Assembly (NCBI RefSeq): GCF_000771405.1
Contig: NZ_JDUI01000009.1
Location: 62,001 to 126,000 of the forward strand
DNA: 64,000 nt
DNA from: Bifidobacterium pullorum DSM 20433
GTDB lineage: Bacteria; Actinomycetota; Actinomycetes; Actinomycetales; Bifidobacteriaceae
Direction: 5' to 3'
Both the position numbers and the translations under genes were made by a program. Every line of letters starts with the position of its first letter. The stretch's first letter is position 1. Below, in pieces: positions 1-8,995 of the stretch. A model generated the notes under the pieces. It saw nothing but the letters and a program-made list of their open reading frames with translations. It ran no database searches and was not told where the DNA came from.

Positions 1-246
1 GTACGGGTTGACGCCTTCCTTCAGCATCATCGCGCGCTTGGCCACGCGCATCTGCACCTGTTCGGGATGCGCCAGCGGACCGAACTCCTTGTTGCCCGGG
101 TCCACGGCCTCGTCCAGGGTCGCCCCCTCATCCACGCGCGCGGCGATGGCCGCGTCCTGCGCCATCAGCATCTCGGCGCGCTCGATGGTGGTCATCGTGG
201 GAACGGCGGCCTCTTCCTCGTTCTGATTCTCAACGTTTTCAGTCAT
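1..246 (-). CDS. lysS: Lysyl-tRNA synthetase, class II, N-terminal part (cut by window edge)
   Basis: The first 82 residues are visible; the gene runs off the left edge. After an acidic bifidobacterial N-terminal extension (MTENVENQNEEEAAVP) the stretch VQMRVAKRAMMLKEGVNPY matches the start of the anticodon-binding OB-fold region of actinobacterial class II LysRS, which charges tRNA-Lys in the cytoplasm. The start ATG at 244-246 has no strong Shine-Dalgarno. Only the N-terminus is present, so the call rests on this short conserved motif; another class II synthetase is less likely. Confidence 0.7.
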   Translation of the reverse strand, partial: MTENVENQNEEEAAVPTMTTIERAEMLMAQDAAIAARVDEGATLDEAVDPGNKEFGPLAHPEQVQMRVAKRAMMLKEGVNPY

Positions 247-303
247 CTCACACATAAGCCACCAGTGTACCGAGACGCCAATACACGCCGTAAGACACGC
301 CGG

Positions 304-333
304 TTGCATTTGTCGACGGTTTCGTTGTATTAT
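304..333 (+). promoter_or_regulatory. Promoter of tRNA-Pro
   Basis: TTGCAT (304-309) and TATTAT (328-333) are separated by 18 bp and lie just upstream of the tRNA, in a locally AT-rich stretch. This is a sigma70-type promoter by inspection only. Confidence 0.6.
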
Positions 334-350
334 CTTCTGCGTTGCCAAAA

Positions 351-424
<74 letters not shown>

Positions 425-430
425 CAACTC

Positions 431-464
431 AAAGGGAATCACTGGTTACAGTGATTCCCTTTTT
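431..464 (+). terminator. Intrinsic terminator after tRNA-Pro
   Basis: A 13-bp perfect stem (AAAGGGAATCACT / AGTGATTCCCTTT) with loop GGTTAC is followed by a T-run. It ends the tRNA-Pro transcript just ahead of the MFS gene. Confidence 0.9.
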
Positions 465-496
465 CCATGGTTAGGCAATATCCAAGGAACAACGGT

Positions 497-1669
497 ATGA
501 AAAGAAGCATCCTGGCCCTGGCCTCGGGCGCGTTCGTGCTCGGCGCCGCGGAATTCGTGATGATGGGCATCCTGCCCCAGGCCGCCGCGGCGATGGGCGT
601 GGACATCCCCACCGCCGGCAACTACATCTCCTCCTATGCGATCGGCGTGTGCATCGGCACGCTGATGCTGGTCTTCGGCCGCCGCGTGCCGCCGAAGAGG
701 CTCATCGTCCTGTTCATGGCGATCGCGCTCGCCGGCAATCTGCTCAGCGCCGTGTCGTTGAATTCGCCGATGCTCATCGCGGCGCGCTTCATCGCCGGCC
801 TGCCCCACGGCGCCTTCTTCGGCACCGCCACGCTCATCGCCAAGACCTTGGCCGACAAGGGCAAGGAGGCGCAGGCCGTCTCGATGATGGTGACCGGCCA
901 GACCGTGGCGAATATGCTCGGCGTGCCGGCGGGCACGATGATGGCCGAGTTCATGTCCTGGCGTCTGGCCTTCGGCATTCTGGCGGCGTGGGCCGCCATG
1001 ACGGTTGTGCTGGTGCTGACGTGGGTGCCGCGCGTCGAGCCGATTCGGGATGCGGGCCTGGCCGGCCAGTTCCGGTTCCTCAAAAAGCCCGGCCCGTGGA
1101 TGGTGCTGATCGCCGTGTTCACCGGCAACGCCGGCATCTTCTGCTGGTGGAGCTACGTGTCCCCGTGGCTGACCGAGGTGGGCGGCTATGCGTCGGGCGT
1201 GGTGCCGCTGCTGATGATGCTCGCGGGCTTCGGCATGGTGGTCGGCGGTCTGGTCGGCGGCCGTATCTGCGACCGTTGGCGTCATGCGGGCACCGCCGCG
1301 CTCGGTCAGGCGGTCTCCGGCATCGGTCTGCTGTTCGTGTTCCTGGTTCCGGGTTCCCCGGTGATCTGCGCCATCCTGACCTTCTGGATCGCGTTCGGGT
1401 TGTTCTTCGTCTCCTCGCCGCAGCAGTTGCTGATGGCGGAGGCCGGCAAGGGCGGCGGCGAGCTGCTTGGCGGCGCCACCGTACAGGTGGCGTTCAACTT
1501 CGGCAATGCGGTCGGATCGATCATCGGCGGCGCCATGCTGACCGTCTCCGGCATGAACTACCACTACCCCGCACTCGGCGGTCTGCCGCTGGCGGTGATC
1601 GCCGTGGCGCTGCTGGCGATTTTCTCCCGCCTTTACGAAGGCCAGAAATCCTCAAGACAGCGGCAATGA
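497..1669 (+). CDS. MFS transporter, AraJ/drug-efflux (DHA1) type
   Basis: A 390-residue polytopic membrane protein with about 12 hydrophobic helices. It belongs to the DHA1 branch of the major facilitator superfamily (sugar/drug efflux, AraJ- and chloramphenicol-resistance-like), probably exporting a small molecule in exchange for protons. The N-terminus (AAEFVMMGILPQAAAAMGV) and the loop GRRVPPKR fit this branch. The ATG at 497 is chosen because AAGGAA lies 8 bp upstream; an in-frame ATG at 467 falls inside the tail of the preceding terminator. The gene stands alone between two terminators. The substrate cannot be inferred. Confidence 0.85.
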   Translation: MKRSILALASGAFVLGAAEFVMMGILPQAAAAMGVDIPTAGNYISSYAIGVCIGTLMLVFGRRVPPKRLIVLFMAIALAGNLLSAVSLNSPMLIAARFIAGLPHGAFFGTATLIAKTLADKGKEAQAVSMMVTGQTVANMLGVPAGTMMAEFMSWRLAFGILAAWAAMTVVLVLTWVPRVEPIRDAGLAGQFRFLKKPGPWMVLIAVFTGNAGIFCWWSYVSPWLTEVGGYASGVVPLLMMLAGFGMVVGGLVGGRICDRWRHAGTAALGQAVSGIGLLFVFLVPGSPVICAILTFWIAFGLFFVSSPQQLLMAEAGKGGGELLGGATVQVAFNFGNAVGSIIGGAMLTVSGMNYHYPALGGLPLAVIAVALLAIFSRLYEGQKSSRQRQ

Positions 1670-1701
1670 CGGTTATGTAGGCAGTTCAGCGCTGATGTAG
1701 G

Positions 1702-1736
1702 CGGCCCGTGGAGAGGTACCTTCCACGGGCCGCCTT
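1702..1736 (+). terminator. Intrinsic terminator after MFS gene
   Basis: A GC-rich 13-bp stem (GGCGGCCCGTGGA / TCCACGGGCCGCC) with loop GAGGTACCT is followed by TTGAT. It sits in the 184-bp gap between the MFS gene and the next ORF; the rest of that gap shows nothing recognisable. Confidence 0.8.
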
Positions 1737-1853
1737 GATATTCCGCCGTCGCCAACAGCCACTGTCGCCGACGACCTGCCTACTTAACGCGAAATCTGCT
1801 CACTAAACGCCGCCGGCAACCGTACACTGGTCGTATCAAGGCAAGGAGCGGGC

Positions 1854-4235
1854 ATGAATGAGGATGCGCTGAAGGCAGCACTGGCCGCGTGGGCCAATGG
1901 CGAGGATGGACACGATAGATCAGAGTCCGGTAATGGGACGGGGGCCGGCGAGCGGGCCAACTCGAGCGCCCGTAATGACTCAGGCATAGTTGGCCACTCG
2001 AATGTGTTCGGTGGCTTGGGCGTGCGTGACGACTCCGGGGAGCCGGATGATGCCGAGGAGATGGAGGCTGAGGCGGAACCGACGGCGTCGTTTGATGTGA
2101 ATGCGTTTCTTGTGGGGCTGGACACAATCTTCGACGCCCATGAAGGCGCGACCAAGGCCGAACCGTATCTGCTGCGGGCCATGAGCGACGCCGAGAACGC
2201 GGGCGACAACGCCGGATTGCTGACGGTGCTCAACGAGACGATGGGCTTCTACCGTTCCCAGGGCCGGCACGAGGACAACCAGTGGATCGTGCAGCGTGCC
2301 ATCGAGCTGGCGCTGCGCATGCGGCTGGAGGGCACGGAGGCCTGGACCACCACGCTGATTAACGCGGCCACCAGCATGCGGGCCGCCGGCAAATACGACC
2401 AGGCCGAGGACCTGTACCACCAGGCCATCGACTCGGCCAAAACCACGCTCTCCCCCACCGACCGGCGCATGGCCGCCCTGCATAACAACCTGTCCATGCT
2501 CTACAGCGAGACCGGCCGCCCCGAGCAGGCCGAACACGAGCTGGAAGCGGCGTTGCAGGTGCTGCAGTCCTCCAGTGTGGATCCAATGAAGGATATCGAC
2601 ATCGCCGCCACGCATACGAATATCGCGCTGATCCTGCTGGAGCTGATGCCGTCAACGAGTGGAGGCGCCGACACCGACGCCACCGCCAGGGATGCGACGC
2701 CACCGGTTGCGCGCCCATCCTCCACAGCCGGCGCATCACACGGAACGGACGGCGCGCCGTCGCCGGCGACCTCCGAAGGTGCCGAACTCCACGAAGCGAT
2801 GCGCCACGCCCGGCTTTCCCTGGAGATCTATCGCGACGCCGGTCAGGAGCATACCGGACATTACGCTTCGGCCCTGGCCGGATACGCGCAGGTTTGCCTG
2901 GCCGCCGGCCGCGCCGCCGAAGCCGTGCAGCGCTACCGCCAGGCGCTGTCGGTCATCGAGGAGAACTACGGCAGGGACAACGACTATTACCGCATCACCG
3001 CCGCCAACCTCGTTCAGGCACAGGAGCGGGCCGACGCGCAGCGTCAGGTTCCCGCCGAAACCACCTCGGATGACGCCGTTCCCGAAACCGGTGCGCATAC
3101 AACAGCGACGGCGGCGGGTTCCACAACCTGCTCCGCGCCCGGCACCACCATGTCCGACAACGCGGCGTCGCCCAATGCCTCGGCCCCGGCCTTGGCGCCG
3201 TCAGCCACCGCACCGGCGCGCACGCTCTCCGGTCTCAAGCTGGCCCGCACCTGCTGGCAGGAGTACGGCAAGCCGCTGATCGCCGAACGCTACCCCGAAT
3301 ATCAGGGCCGCATCGCGGCCGGCCTGGTCGGGCATGGTTCGGAATGCTACGGTTTCGACGACGGCCTCTCCCACGACCACGACTTCGGTCCCGGCTTCTG
3401 CCTGTGGCTCACCGATGAGGATTACGCGGCGATCGGGGAACGTTTGCAGGCCGATTACGACGCGCTGCCGGACACGTTCATGGGCTTCGGCCCGAAGGTG
3501 CAAACCGCCCGCGCGCAGGGTGCCGGCCGCCGTGTCGGTGTGTTCCGCATCGGCGATTTCTTCGAGGCGATCACCGGCTACCGTCAGGCGCCGCCCGCCG
3601 ACAGTCCGCATGAGTGGCTGATGCTTGATGAGCCGACGTTGGCCGCGGCCACGAACGGCGAGGTGTTCGCCGACCCGTTGGGCGCGTTCTCGAAAACCCG
3701 CCAAGGGTTCAAGCTCATGCCCGAGGACGTGCGCCTGTCGTTGATCTCCCGGCGTTTGGGGATGATCGCGCAGGCCGGTCAGTACAACCTGCCGCGGATG
3801 CTGCAACGCGGCGACGGTGCGGCCGCCTGGTGCGCGATCAACGAGTTCGCCGAGGCCGCGGCGTCTCTGGTGTTCCTGATCAATACGCCGGTTTCCGCCG
3901 GCTATATGCCGTACTACAAGTGGCGGTTCGCCGCGTTGCGCCGCCTGTCGCGCCGCATGGCCGCCCGCCTGCCGCAGGTGTGCGCGCAGTTGGAGGATGT
4001 GCTGCGGTTGGCATCGGCGGCATGCTTCGGCGGCGTCGGGTTCGGCGAGGGCGGCAAGGGGTCCGCACCGGCCGCGGCGCAGGTGGATTCGACCGTTGCA
4101 GCGATCTGCGCGGCCATCGTGGCCGAACTCAACCGCGAGGGCCTGACCGACTCCGAGGAGACGTTCCTGGAGTGGCAGCGGCCCTATATAGAGGAGCATA
4201 TCGAGCACAAGGCCGCCTGTCTGGTGAGCCTGTAG
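1854..4235 (+). CDS. TPR and DUF4037 protein (nucleotidyltransferase-like fold)
   Basis: A 793-residue protein. Residues about 80-380 hold tetratricopeptide-type helical repeats (for example AGKYDQAEDLYHQAIDSAK and ETGRPEQAEHELEAAL). A Thr/Ala/Pro-rich linker lies around 385-460. The C-terminal half is a DUF4037 domain with the motif GHGSECYGFDDGLSHDHDFG near residue 495, where the GS and DxD-like residues resemble nucleotidyltransferase active sites. AAGGAG precedes the start. The adjoining DUF4125 gene suggests the two proteins act together. The family has no firm function, so catalytic activity is inference. Confidence 0.85.
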   Translation: MNEDALKAALAAWANGEDGHDRSESGNGTGAGERANSSARNDSGIVGHSNVFGGLGVRDDSGEPDDAEEMEAEAEPTASFDVNAFLVGLDTIFDAHEGATKAEPYLLRAMSDAENAGDNAGLLTVLNETMGFYRSQGRHEDNQWIVQRAIELALRMRLEGTEAWTTTLINAATSMRAAGKYDQAEDLYHQAIDSAKTTLSPTDRRMAALHNNLSMLYSETGRPEQAEHELEAALQVLQSSSVDPMKDIDIAATHTNIALILLELMPSTSGGADTDATARDATPPVARPSSTAGASHGTDGAPSPATSEGAELHEAMRHARLSLEIYRDAGQEHTGHYASALAGYAQVCLAAGRAAEAVQRYRQALSVIEENYGRDNDYYRITAANLVQAQERADAQRQVPAETTSDDAVPETGAHTTATAAGSTTCSAPGTTMSDNAASPNASAPALAPSATAPARTLSGLKLARTCWQEYGKPLIAERYPEYQGRIAAGLVGHGSECYGFDDGLSHDHDFGPGFCLWLTDEDYAAIGERLQADYDALPDTFMGFGPKVQTARAQGAGRRVGVFRIGDFFEAITGYRQAPPADSPHEWLMLDEPTLAAATNGEVFADPLGAFSKTRQGFKLMPEDVRLSLISRRLGMIAQAGQYNLPRMLQRGDGAAAWCAINEFAEAAASLVFLINTPVSAGYMPYYKWRFAALRRLSRRMAARLPQVCAQLEDVLRLASAACFGGVGFGEGGKGSAPAAAQVDSTVAAICAAIVAELNREGLTDSEETFLEWQRPYIEEHIEHKAACLVSL

Positions 4236-4288
4236 CCGGCTTCGGCGGCCTGATGCAACCACACTGAAATCGTAGGAAAGGAGCGGTC

Positions 4289-4897
4289 ATGGATCTTGTC
4301 GAAGAGGTCATCCGCCATGAGTGGGACCAATTCCAGCGCACCGAGAACGAGGGCGGCCGCGCCGCCTGCCAGGGCAATTGGCCGATGTTCCATCAGATGC
4401 GGGCCAGCCAGTTCATGACCTGGCCCGAGGACCTGCTGCGCAGCTACCTGGACGATCTGACCGAGGCGGATATGGCGGGCCGCAACCTGGTGACCGAGAA
4501 GTACGCCCGCATGATGGCCTCCACCGCGCCGGACGAGTACCGCGAGCGCATCGAGCCGTTCATCCCGCGTCTGTCCGGCACACGCGTCGCGGATCAGGAG
4601 CGCGTCATCGCCGTGCAGGTGGCGTGGGCGCGCGACTTCCGCGAGCGCTACCCAAAGCTGGGCGCGGCGATGCGGGTGCTGACCACGGCCGAGGACACGC
4701 CGGCGGATACGTCGTTCGAAACCTATCTGCGTGGCGAACTGGGCACGTATTCGGACCGCACGTTGGCACGGTATGCGGCGATGGTGGAGGATCTGCGCGA
4801 CGCCGGCCGCAATCTGACCGAGGAGACGGTGCTCAACACCGTGCGCCTGGGCGGGTTCGCCGACCTCGATGAGGCTGAGGCCGCTCAGGCCGCATAA
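4289..4897 (+). CDS. DUF4125 family protein
   Basis: A 202-residue soluble protein without signal peptide or membrane segment. Recognisable DUF4125 features are the N-terminal block WDQFQRTENEGGRAACQGNW, followed by MFHQMRASQF and a largely helical body. It starts 53 bp after the DUF4037 gene with a good ribosome-binding site (AAAGGAG), so the pair is probably co-transcribed. DUF4037 and DUF4125 commonly neighbour each other; the biochemical role is unknown. Confidence 0.85.
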   Translation: MDLVEEVIRHEWDQFQRTENEGGRAACQGNWPMFHQMRASQFMTWPEDLLRSYLDDLTEADMAGRNLVTEKYARMMASTAPDEYRERIEPFIPRLSGTRVADQERVIAVQVAWARDFRERYPKLGAAMRVLTTAEDTPADTSFETYLRGELGTYSDRTLARYAAMVEDLRDAGRNLTEETVLNTVRLGGFADLDEAEAAQAA

Positions 4898-4959
4898 CGG
4901 GCGAGCCGTACGGCACACACCCGCGTTCGTCGGAAAGCCCCGTCAAGGCATGTACGAGG

Positions 4960-5658
4960 TCATGCCCGGGGTGCGTCGTCCTTATGCCGCATGGAGCCGA
5001 CGATTCGCGCCACCGCCCATATGACGGAGACGAGGATCAGCAGTCCGCCGATGATGCCGCAGACGATTGCCACGATGGCACGCGGATCCGCCCCGAAACC
5101 GGACAGGACCGTCGTTGGGAAACCGATGCCGAGGCCCAAGGCCGCAGCGCCGATCAGGATCAACAGCACGCCGAAGACGATGGTGGCCGCACTGGGACCG
5201 GTTTTGCGGATCACCGGACGTTCGTTGGGCGTCTCCACCGGCACCTGCACGTAGGCGGGCGCGGTCGGGGCGCCACCGGCGGCGGTCTGCGATGGCGGCG
5301 CGGTGCTGTACAGCGGCACCTGCTGCGGCATCGTGGCGGACTCCGGTTCCGGAACCTGTCCAGATTGCGGCGCATCGGCTGTTGCGTTCCGTGTCGGCTC
5401 GACTTGCGGCATCGCCTGCGTGGATGCGGGGTCCACCCATATCGTCTCGGCGGGCGCGTCATTCACCGGCATCGCTTCAGTAGGGGCGGAATCCACCGGC
5501 ATCGCCTCAGTGGAGGCAACATCCACCGGAATCGTCTGCGTGGGGGCGGCGGTTTCCGGCAGTTCGCGGGTCTCCGCCACCGGCATGGCCTGGGTATCCG
5601 CGTCATCCGTTTGCGGGATGACCGGGGTTTCCGACTCGTTGCGGATCTCGTCACTCAT
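4960..5658 (-). CDS. Small two-TM membrane protein with acidic repeat-rich N-terminus
   Basis: A 232-residue hypothetical protein. The first ~150 residues are acidic and Pro/Thr-rich with an imperfect repeat of the type STEAMPVD / PTEAMPVN, presumably disordered and cytoplasmic. Two hydrophobic helices follow (about 165-190 and 198-222, the second containing IVCGIIGGLLILVSVIW), then a short basic tail. Its ATG overlaps the end of the upstream PspC gene by 8 bp, so the two are translationally coupled. It probably belongs to the same envelope-stress module. Confidence 0.7.
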   Translation of the reverse strand: MSDEIRNESETPVIPQTDDADTQAMPVAETRELPETAAPTQTIPVDVASTEAMPVDSAPTEAMPVNDAPAETIWVDPASTQAMPQVEPTRNATADAPQSGQVPEPESATMPQQVPLYSTAPPSQTAAGGAPTAPAYVQVPVETPNERPVIRKTGPSAATIVFGVLLILIGAAALGLGIGFPTTVLSGFGADPRAIVAIVCGIIGGLLILVSVIWAVARIVGSMRHKDDAPRA

Positions 5659-7507
5659 GGCTGTCCTCCGTGTGCGATTCCGCCCACTCCTGGTAGGTGG
5701 GCAACGTGTTCTGGTACTCGTACTGCACGACGACCTGTCCCATCACGGCCGCGTCGACGTCGATACACAGTTCCGGGGATGCCACCGCCTTGGGATTGCC
5801 CTGATCGAACGGCCAGTACAGAGGTTCGCCGTCATAGTCCGCGTCCAGCCAGGGCGGGCTCATGCTGGAGGCGCCCAGCCACTGTCCGTTCACGGTATTC
5901 GGCAGGTATATCCCGACCATATTCCACGGCGACGTTGCGGCCGCCCACAGGCTGCCGAAGGCATCGACGCCCTCATACCAGAACGACTCGCCGGTCAGCT
6001 GCCAGGAGCAGCCGTCCGGGATCGTGACCACCACGCTGGTACGGTACGGCATCACCCGGATGGTGCCCGTGGGGCAGCTTGAGGTGGCGGTGGCGCCGTT
6101 GTTGAGCGTGACCTCATGGCTGCCGTTGTCCTCGGCATAGTCGCTCAGGTCGATGTGCAGGACGTCGTCGATGCTGTCGCCCTCCATCCACAGCCCATCC
6201 TCAAGACGCTGCATGGTGGCTTTGTCGGAGCCGATGACGTCGAACCCGTGCACCTGAATGTCCGGATCCAAGCCGGAACCGTCGGCATACGCGTATTCCG
6301 CGCGCATCTGCATCATCCTCTGGAACAGCATCGAATACGCCAGCCCGCCGAATGCCAGGACGATCGCCAGGAACGCCGCCAGCCACGCGAACGGGTGCAG
6401 GCCACCGGCTCGCCGTCCGATGCAGCCGAGAATCACGATGATCAGGCCGATTACGGCACAGACGCCGCCGATCCAGACCAATCCCCCGCCCAGCAATGTC
6501 TCCAGGTCCGCTTGCGAACCGGACCACGAGAACATCATGCAGGCGAACGACAGGAAGATCAGTCCGGTGACGATCAGCACCAGCAGCGGACCGGCCGGCT
6601 TGCGGCGAGCGACGCGCGGCTTGGGAGGCTGCTGCGGGGCGCGATAGGGCGAGGTCATCATCGGCGGCACCGCCGTCGATGCGACCGGGACGGCCCCGGT
6701 CGGAGCACCCGCCGGGACCTCGCCCGTGGGCATACCGCCGGCCGGTCCCGCACCGGTCGGCACGCCGCCTGCAGCCATACCGGTCGGTACGCCGGACGCA
6801 GCCATACCGTTCGGCACGCCGGACGCCCCCATACCGTCGGCCATCCCCATACCGTCGGCCATCCCCATACCGTCGGCCATCCCCATATGCGAAGACGTGG
6901 CGGAGGGTTCCGCCCCGACCGACACGGGCTTCTCCGACCACTCCGGATGATTCTGCCGCGCCGACGGCTGCGCCCATCCGGTCGTCTCCGACCGTACGGA
7001 CGGCGCAGGCTGCGACTGCGCGAATGAAGCGGACTGCCGCGTCGACGGCGCAGGCTGTGGATGGTATGACGGGTCAGCCCATTGCGCGACGGCACGTTTC
7101 AGGTTGCGCCGTCCGGCCTGCTCGACGACCAGCCACAGGCAGAACACCCCGACGCACACGCCGAACAGCCATACGGGCGGCCAGAAGATCAGGCAGAACA
7201 GTCCCAGCGCCACACCGAGGCAGGACCAATCCCAGCGCCCTGCCAGCAGATCCTCGCACAGGATCCGCCCGTCGCGTTCGTCCGGCAGCAGGAACCAGGC
7301 GAGCGCATAGAACACCGCGCCGATGCCGGCCACGAACGCGGCGCCGATCATCAGCGCGCGCACCAGCAGCGGACTCCAGCCGAGATAGCGGCCCAATCCG
7401 CCGCACACGCCGCCAATCCATCGCTCGTCGTCGCTGCGGACCAGACCGCTTTCACGAATCCATTGGAAGAACCGGTCCGAATACCGGTCGTCATCTGTCT
7501 TGTTCAT
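5651..7507 (-). CDS. PspC-domain, LiaF-like membrane protein
   Basis: A 618-residue membrane protein. Residues about 20-75 form a PspC domain (RWIGGVCGGLGRYLGW...VRALMI, then YALAWFLLP), followed by two or three further helices, a long Gly/Met/Pro-rich cytoplasmic linker carrying short tandem repeats, three more helices and a C-terminal domain rich in beta-strand that resembles LiaF/cell-wall-stress domains. It is divergent from a sensor kinase that also carries PspC, and likely modulates that kinase. The ATG at 7507 is preferred: upstream in-frame sequence overlaps the kinase start region. The promoter region is shared (7508-7612). Confidence 0.75.
   Translation of the reverse strand: MNKTDDDRYSDRFFQWIRESGLVRSDDERWIGGVCGGLGRYLGWSPLLVRALMIGAAFVAGIGAVFYALAWFLLPDERDGRILCEDLLAGRWDWSCLGVALGLFCLIFWPPVWLFGVCVGVFCLWLVVEQAGRRNLKRAVAQWADPSYHPQPAPSTRQSASFAQSQPAPSVRSETTGWAQPSARQNHPEWSEKPVSVGAEPSATSSHMGMADGMGMADGMGMADGMGASGVPNGMAASGVPTGMAAGGVPTGAGPAGGMPTGEVPAGAPTGAVPVASTAVPPMMTSPYRAPQQPPKPRVARRKPAGPLLVLIVTGLIFLSFACMMFSWSGSQADLETLLGGGLVWIGGVCAVIGLIIVILGCIGRRAGGLHPFAWLAAFLAIVLAFGGLAYSMLFQRMMQMRAEYAYADGSGLDPDIQVHGFDVIGSDKATMQRLEDGLWMEGDSIDDVLHIDLSDYAEDNGSHEVTLNNGATATSSCPTGTIRVMPYRTSVVVTIPDGCSWQLTGESFWYEGVDAFGSLWAAATSPWNMVGIYLPNTVNGQWLGASSMSPPWLDADYDGEPLYWPFDQGNPKAVASPELCIDVDAAVMGQVVVQYEYQNTLPTYQEWAESHTEDSHE
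6827..6880. repeat. 18-bp tandem repeat inside the PspC gene
   Basis: Three perfect copies of an 18-bp unit (CCCCATACCGTCGGCCAT on the plus strand) plus a partial fourth encode repeated Met-Ala-Asp-Gly-Met-Gly. The looser repeats that follow (GVPTGMAA type) look like older, decayed copies. Confidence 0.9.
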
Positions 7508-7612
7508 GTTTCCATTACACCAACCCGAGGCGGCGAACCGTATCGGGGAACACCCTGAACCTTCCCTGAACGTCGGCCGAATCACCCTTGTTCCGCCGTT
7601 TCGCCGGGCACA

Positions 7613-8995
7613 ATGGAAGACATGAGCGAACCGTTTGTCCAGTACCAGATGCCGTGGCCGGCGAACCCGCAGCCGCTGCGCCCGGCCGCGTTGCCGCTGA
7701 TGCGCCCGAAACAGGGGCGTTGGCTGTGCGGTGTATGCCGGGGCATCAGCCTGCATCTGGGTGTGTCCGTGGCGCTGGTCCGGTTGCTGTTCGCCGCCGC
7801 GACGCTCGCGTTCGGCGCCGGCGTGGTGATGTACGTCTTTCTGTGGCTGATGATGCCGGTGGGCGATCCGGTGGCGGAAGCCGAAGCGCAGCGTCGCAAG
7901 ACGGCCGAAACGCCGTTGTCACGCGGCAATGTCGGGGCGCGGGGTGGGTCGAACACGGCCGCCGCCGAGACCGACCCGCTGCGGGCCGCGGAACACGACG
8001 AATCCTCGGAAAGCCTGGCCGCGGCCATCGCCCGCGCGCCGAAGCCGGCGCTGGTGGCCATGGCGGGTCTGCTGCTGCTTATCATCAGCGCGCTGATGGC
8101 GGCCACCGGCATCGACTCCCTGTATATCCTGCCGATCATGCTCGAGTTGGGCGGACTGGCCGTCTCCTGGCTGTGGTTCAACCAGGAGGAGGGCCAGTTC
8201 AGGGCCATGCTCGGCGGCATTGCGCTGATCGTGCTGGCGTATATGGTGTTTGTGGGCAGTACGACCGGCTACGGCTGGACGTCGCCACGCGTGCTGATCG
8301 TCGGCGGACTGGCCGCCATGGTCGGCGTGGTGCTGGCGATTGTGCCGTGGATCAACTCCCTGGTTCGCAGCCTCGCCACCGAACGCGCCCTCAAGGAACG
8401 CGAGGAGGAACGCGCCGACATGACCGCGCATCTGCACGACGGCGTGCTGCAGACACTGGCGCTGATCCAGCTGCACGCCGCCGAATCTCAGACCGTGTTC
8501 TCGCTCGCCCGGCAACAGGAAAGGGAACTGCGCGACTGGCTGTATCAGGACCGTACGCCGTCGGAGCGCTCGGTGAGCGCCGGATTGAAGCAGATCGCGG
8601 CCGAGGTGGAGGATGAGCACGGCAAGCCGATCGAGGTGGTGACCGTGGGCGACGCGCAGCCCAGCGCCCAGACCGATGCGCTGCTTGATGCCGCGCGACA
8701 GGCGCTGGTCAACGCGGCCACGCACGGCGGTGAGCCGATTTCCGTGTATTGCGAAGCGTCGGGCGGTACCGTGGAGGTGTTCGTGCGCGACCATGGCGAG
8801 GGATTCGACGTTCACGCCGTGCCCGAGGACCGGCTCGGCATCCGCGAATCGATTGTGGGCCGGATCAAACGCCGCGGCGGCACGGTGGAGATCGTGTCGC
8901 GCCCCGGCTGGGGCACCGAGGTGCGTATGCACATGCCGGTGGTCGGCATGGCCGAGGAACGGAATACCAAGGGAATGGAAGGCGATCATGACTGA
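7613..8995 (+). CDS. PspC-domain sensor histidine kinase (HisKA_3/NarL type)
   Basis: A 460-residue membrane sensor kinase. Residues about 33-85 are a PspC domain (WLCGVCRGISLHLGVSVALVR). Four further hydrophobic helices lie between about 145 and 250. The phospho-acceptor helix carries TAHLHDGVLQTLALIQ near residue 276, and the C-terminal ATPase has an N-box (ARQALVNAATHGG) and G-box (DHGEGFDVHAVPEDRLG). It autophosphorylates on His and passes phosphate to the regulator encoded directly downstream, whose ATG overlaps its stop by 8 bp. A second start at 7622 is equally possible. The likely signal is envelope stress. Confidence 0.88.
   Translation: MEDMSEPFVQYQMPWPANPQPLRPAALPLMRPKQGRWLCGVCRGISLHLGVSVALVRLLFAAATLAFGAGVVMYVFLWLMMPVGDPVAEAEAQRRKTAETPLSRGNVGARGGSNTAAAETDPLRAAEHDESSESLAAAIARAPKPALVAMAGLLLLIISALMAATGIDSLYILPIMLELGGLAVSWLWFNQEEGQFRAMLGGIALIVLAYMVFVGSTTGYGWTSPRVLIVGGLAAMVGVVLAIVPWINSLVRSLATERALKEREEERADMTAHLHDGVLQTLALIQLHAAESQTVFSLARQQERELRDWLYQDRTPSERSVSAGLKQIAAEVEDEHGKPIEVVTVGDAQPSAQTDALLDAARQALVNAATHGGEPISVYCEASGGTVEVFVRDHGEGFDVHAVPEDRLGIRESIVGRIKRRGGTVEIVSRPGWGTEVRMHMPVVGMAEERNTKGMEGDHD

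Noticed and set aside
446..1564. Long minus-strand frame opposite the MFS gene
   Set aside because: His/Arg/Gln-rich shadow frame typical of membrane-protein antisense; MFS on plus is certain.
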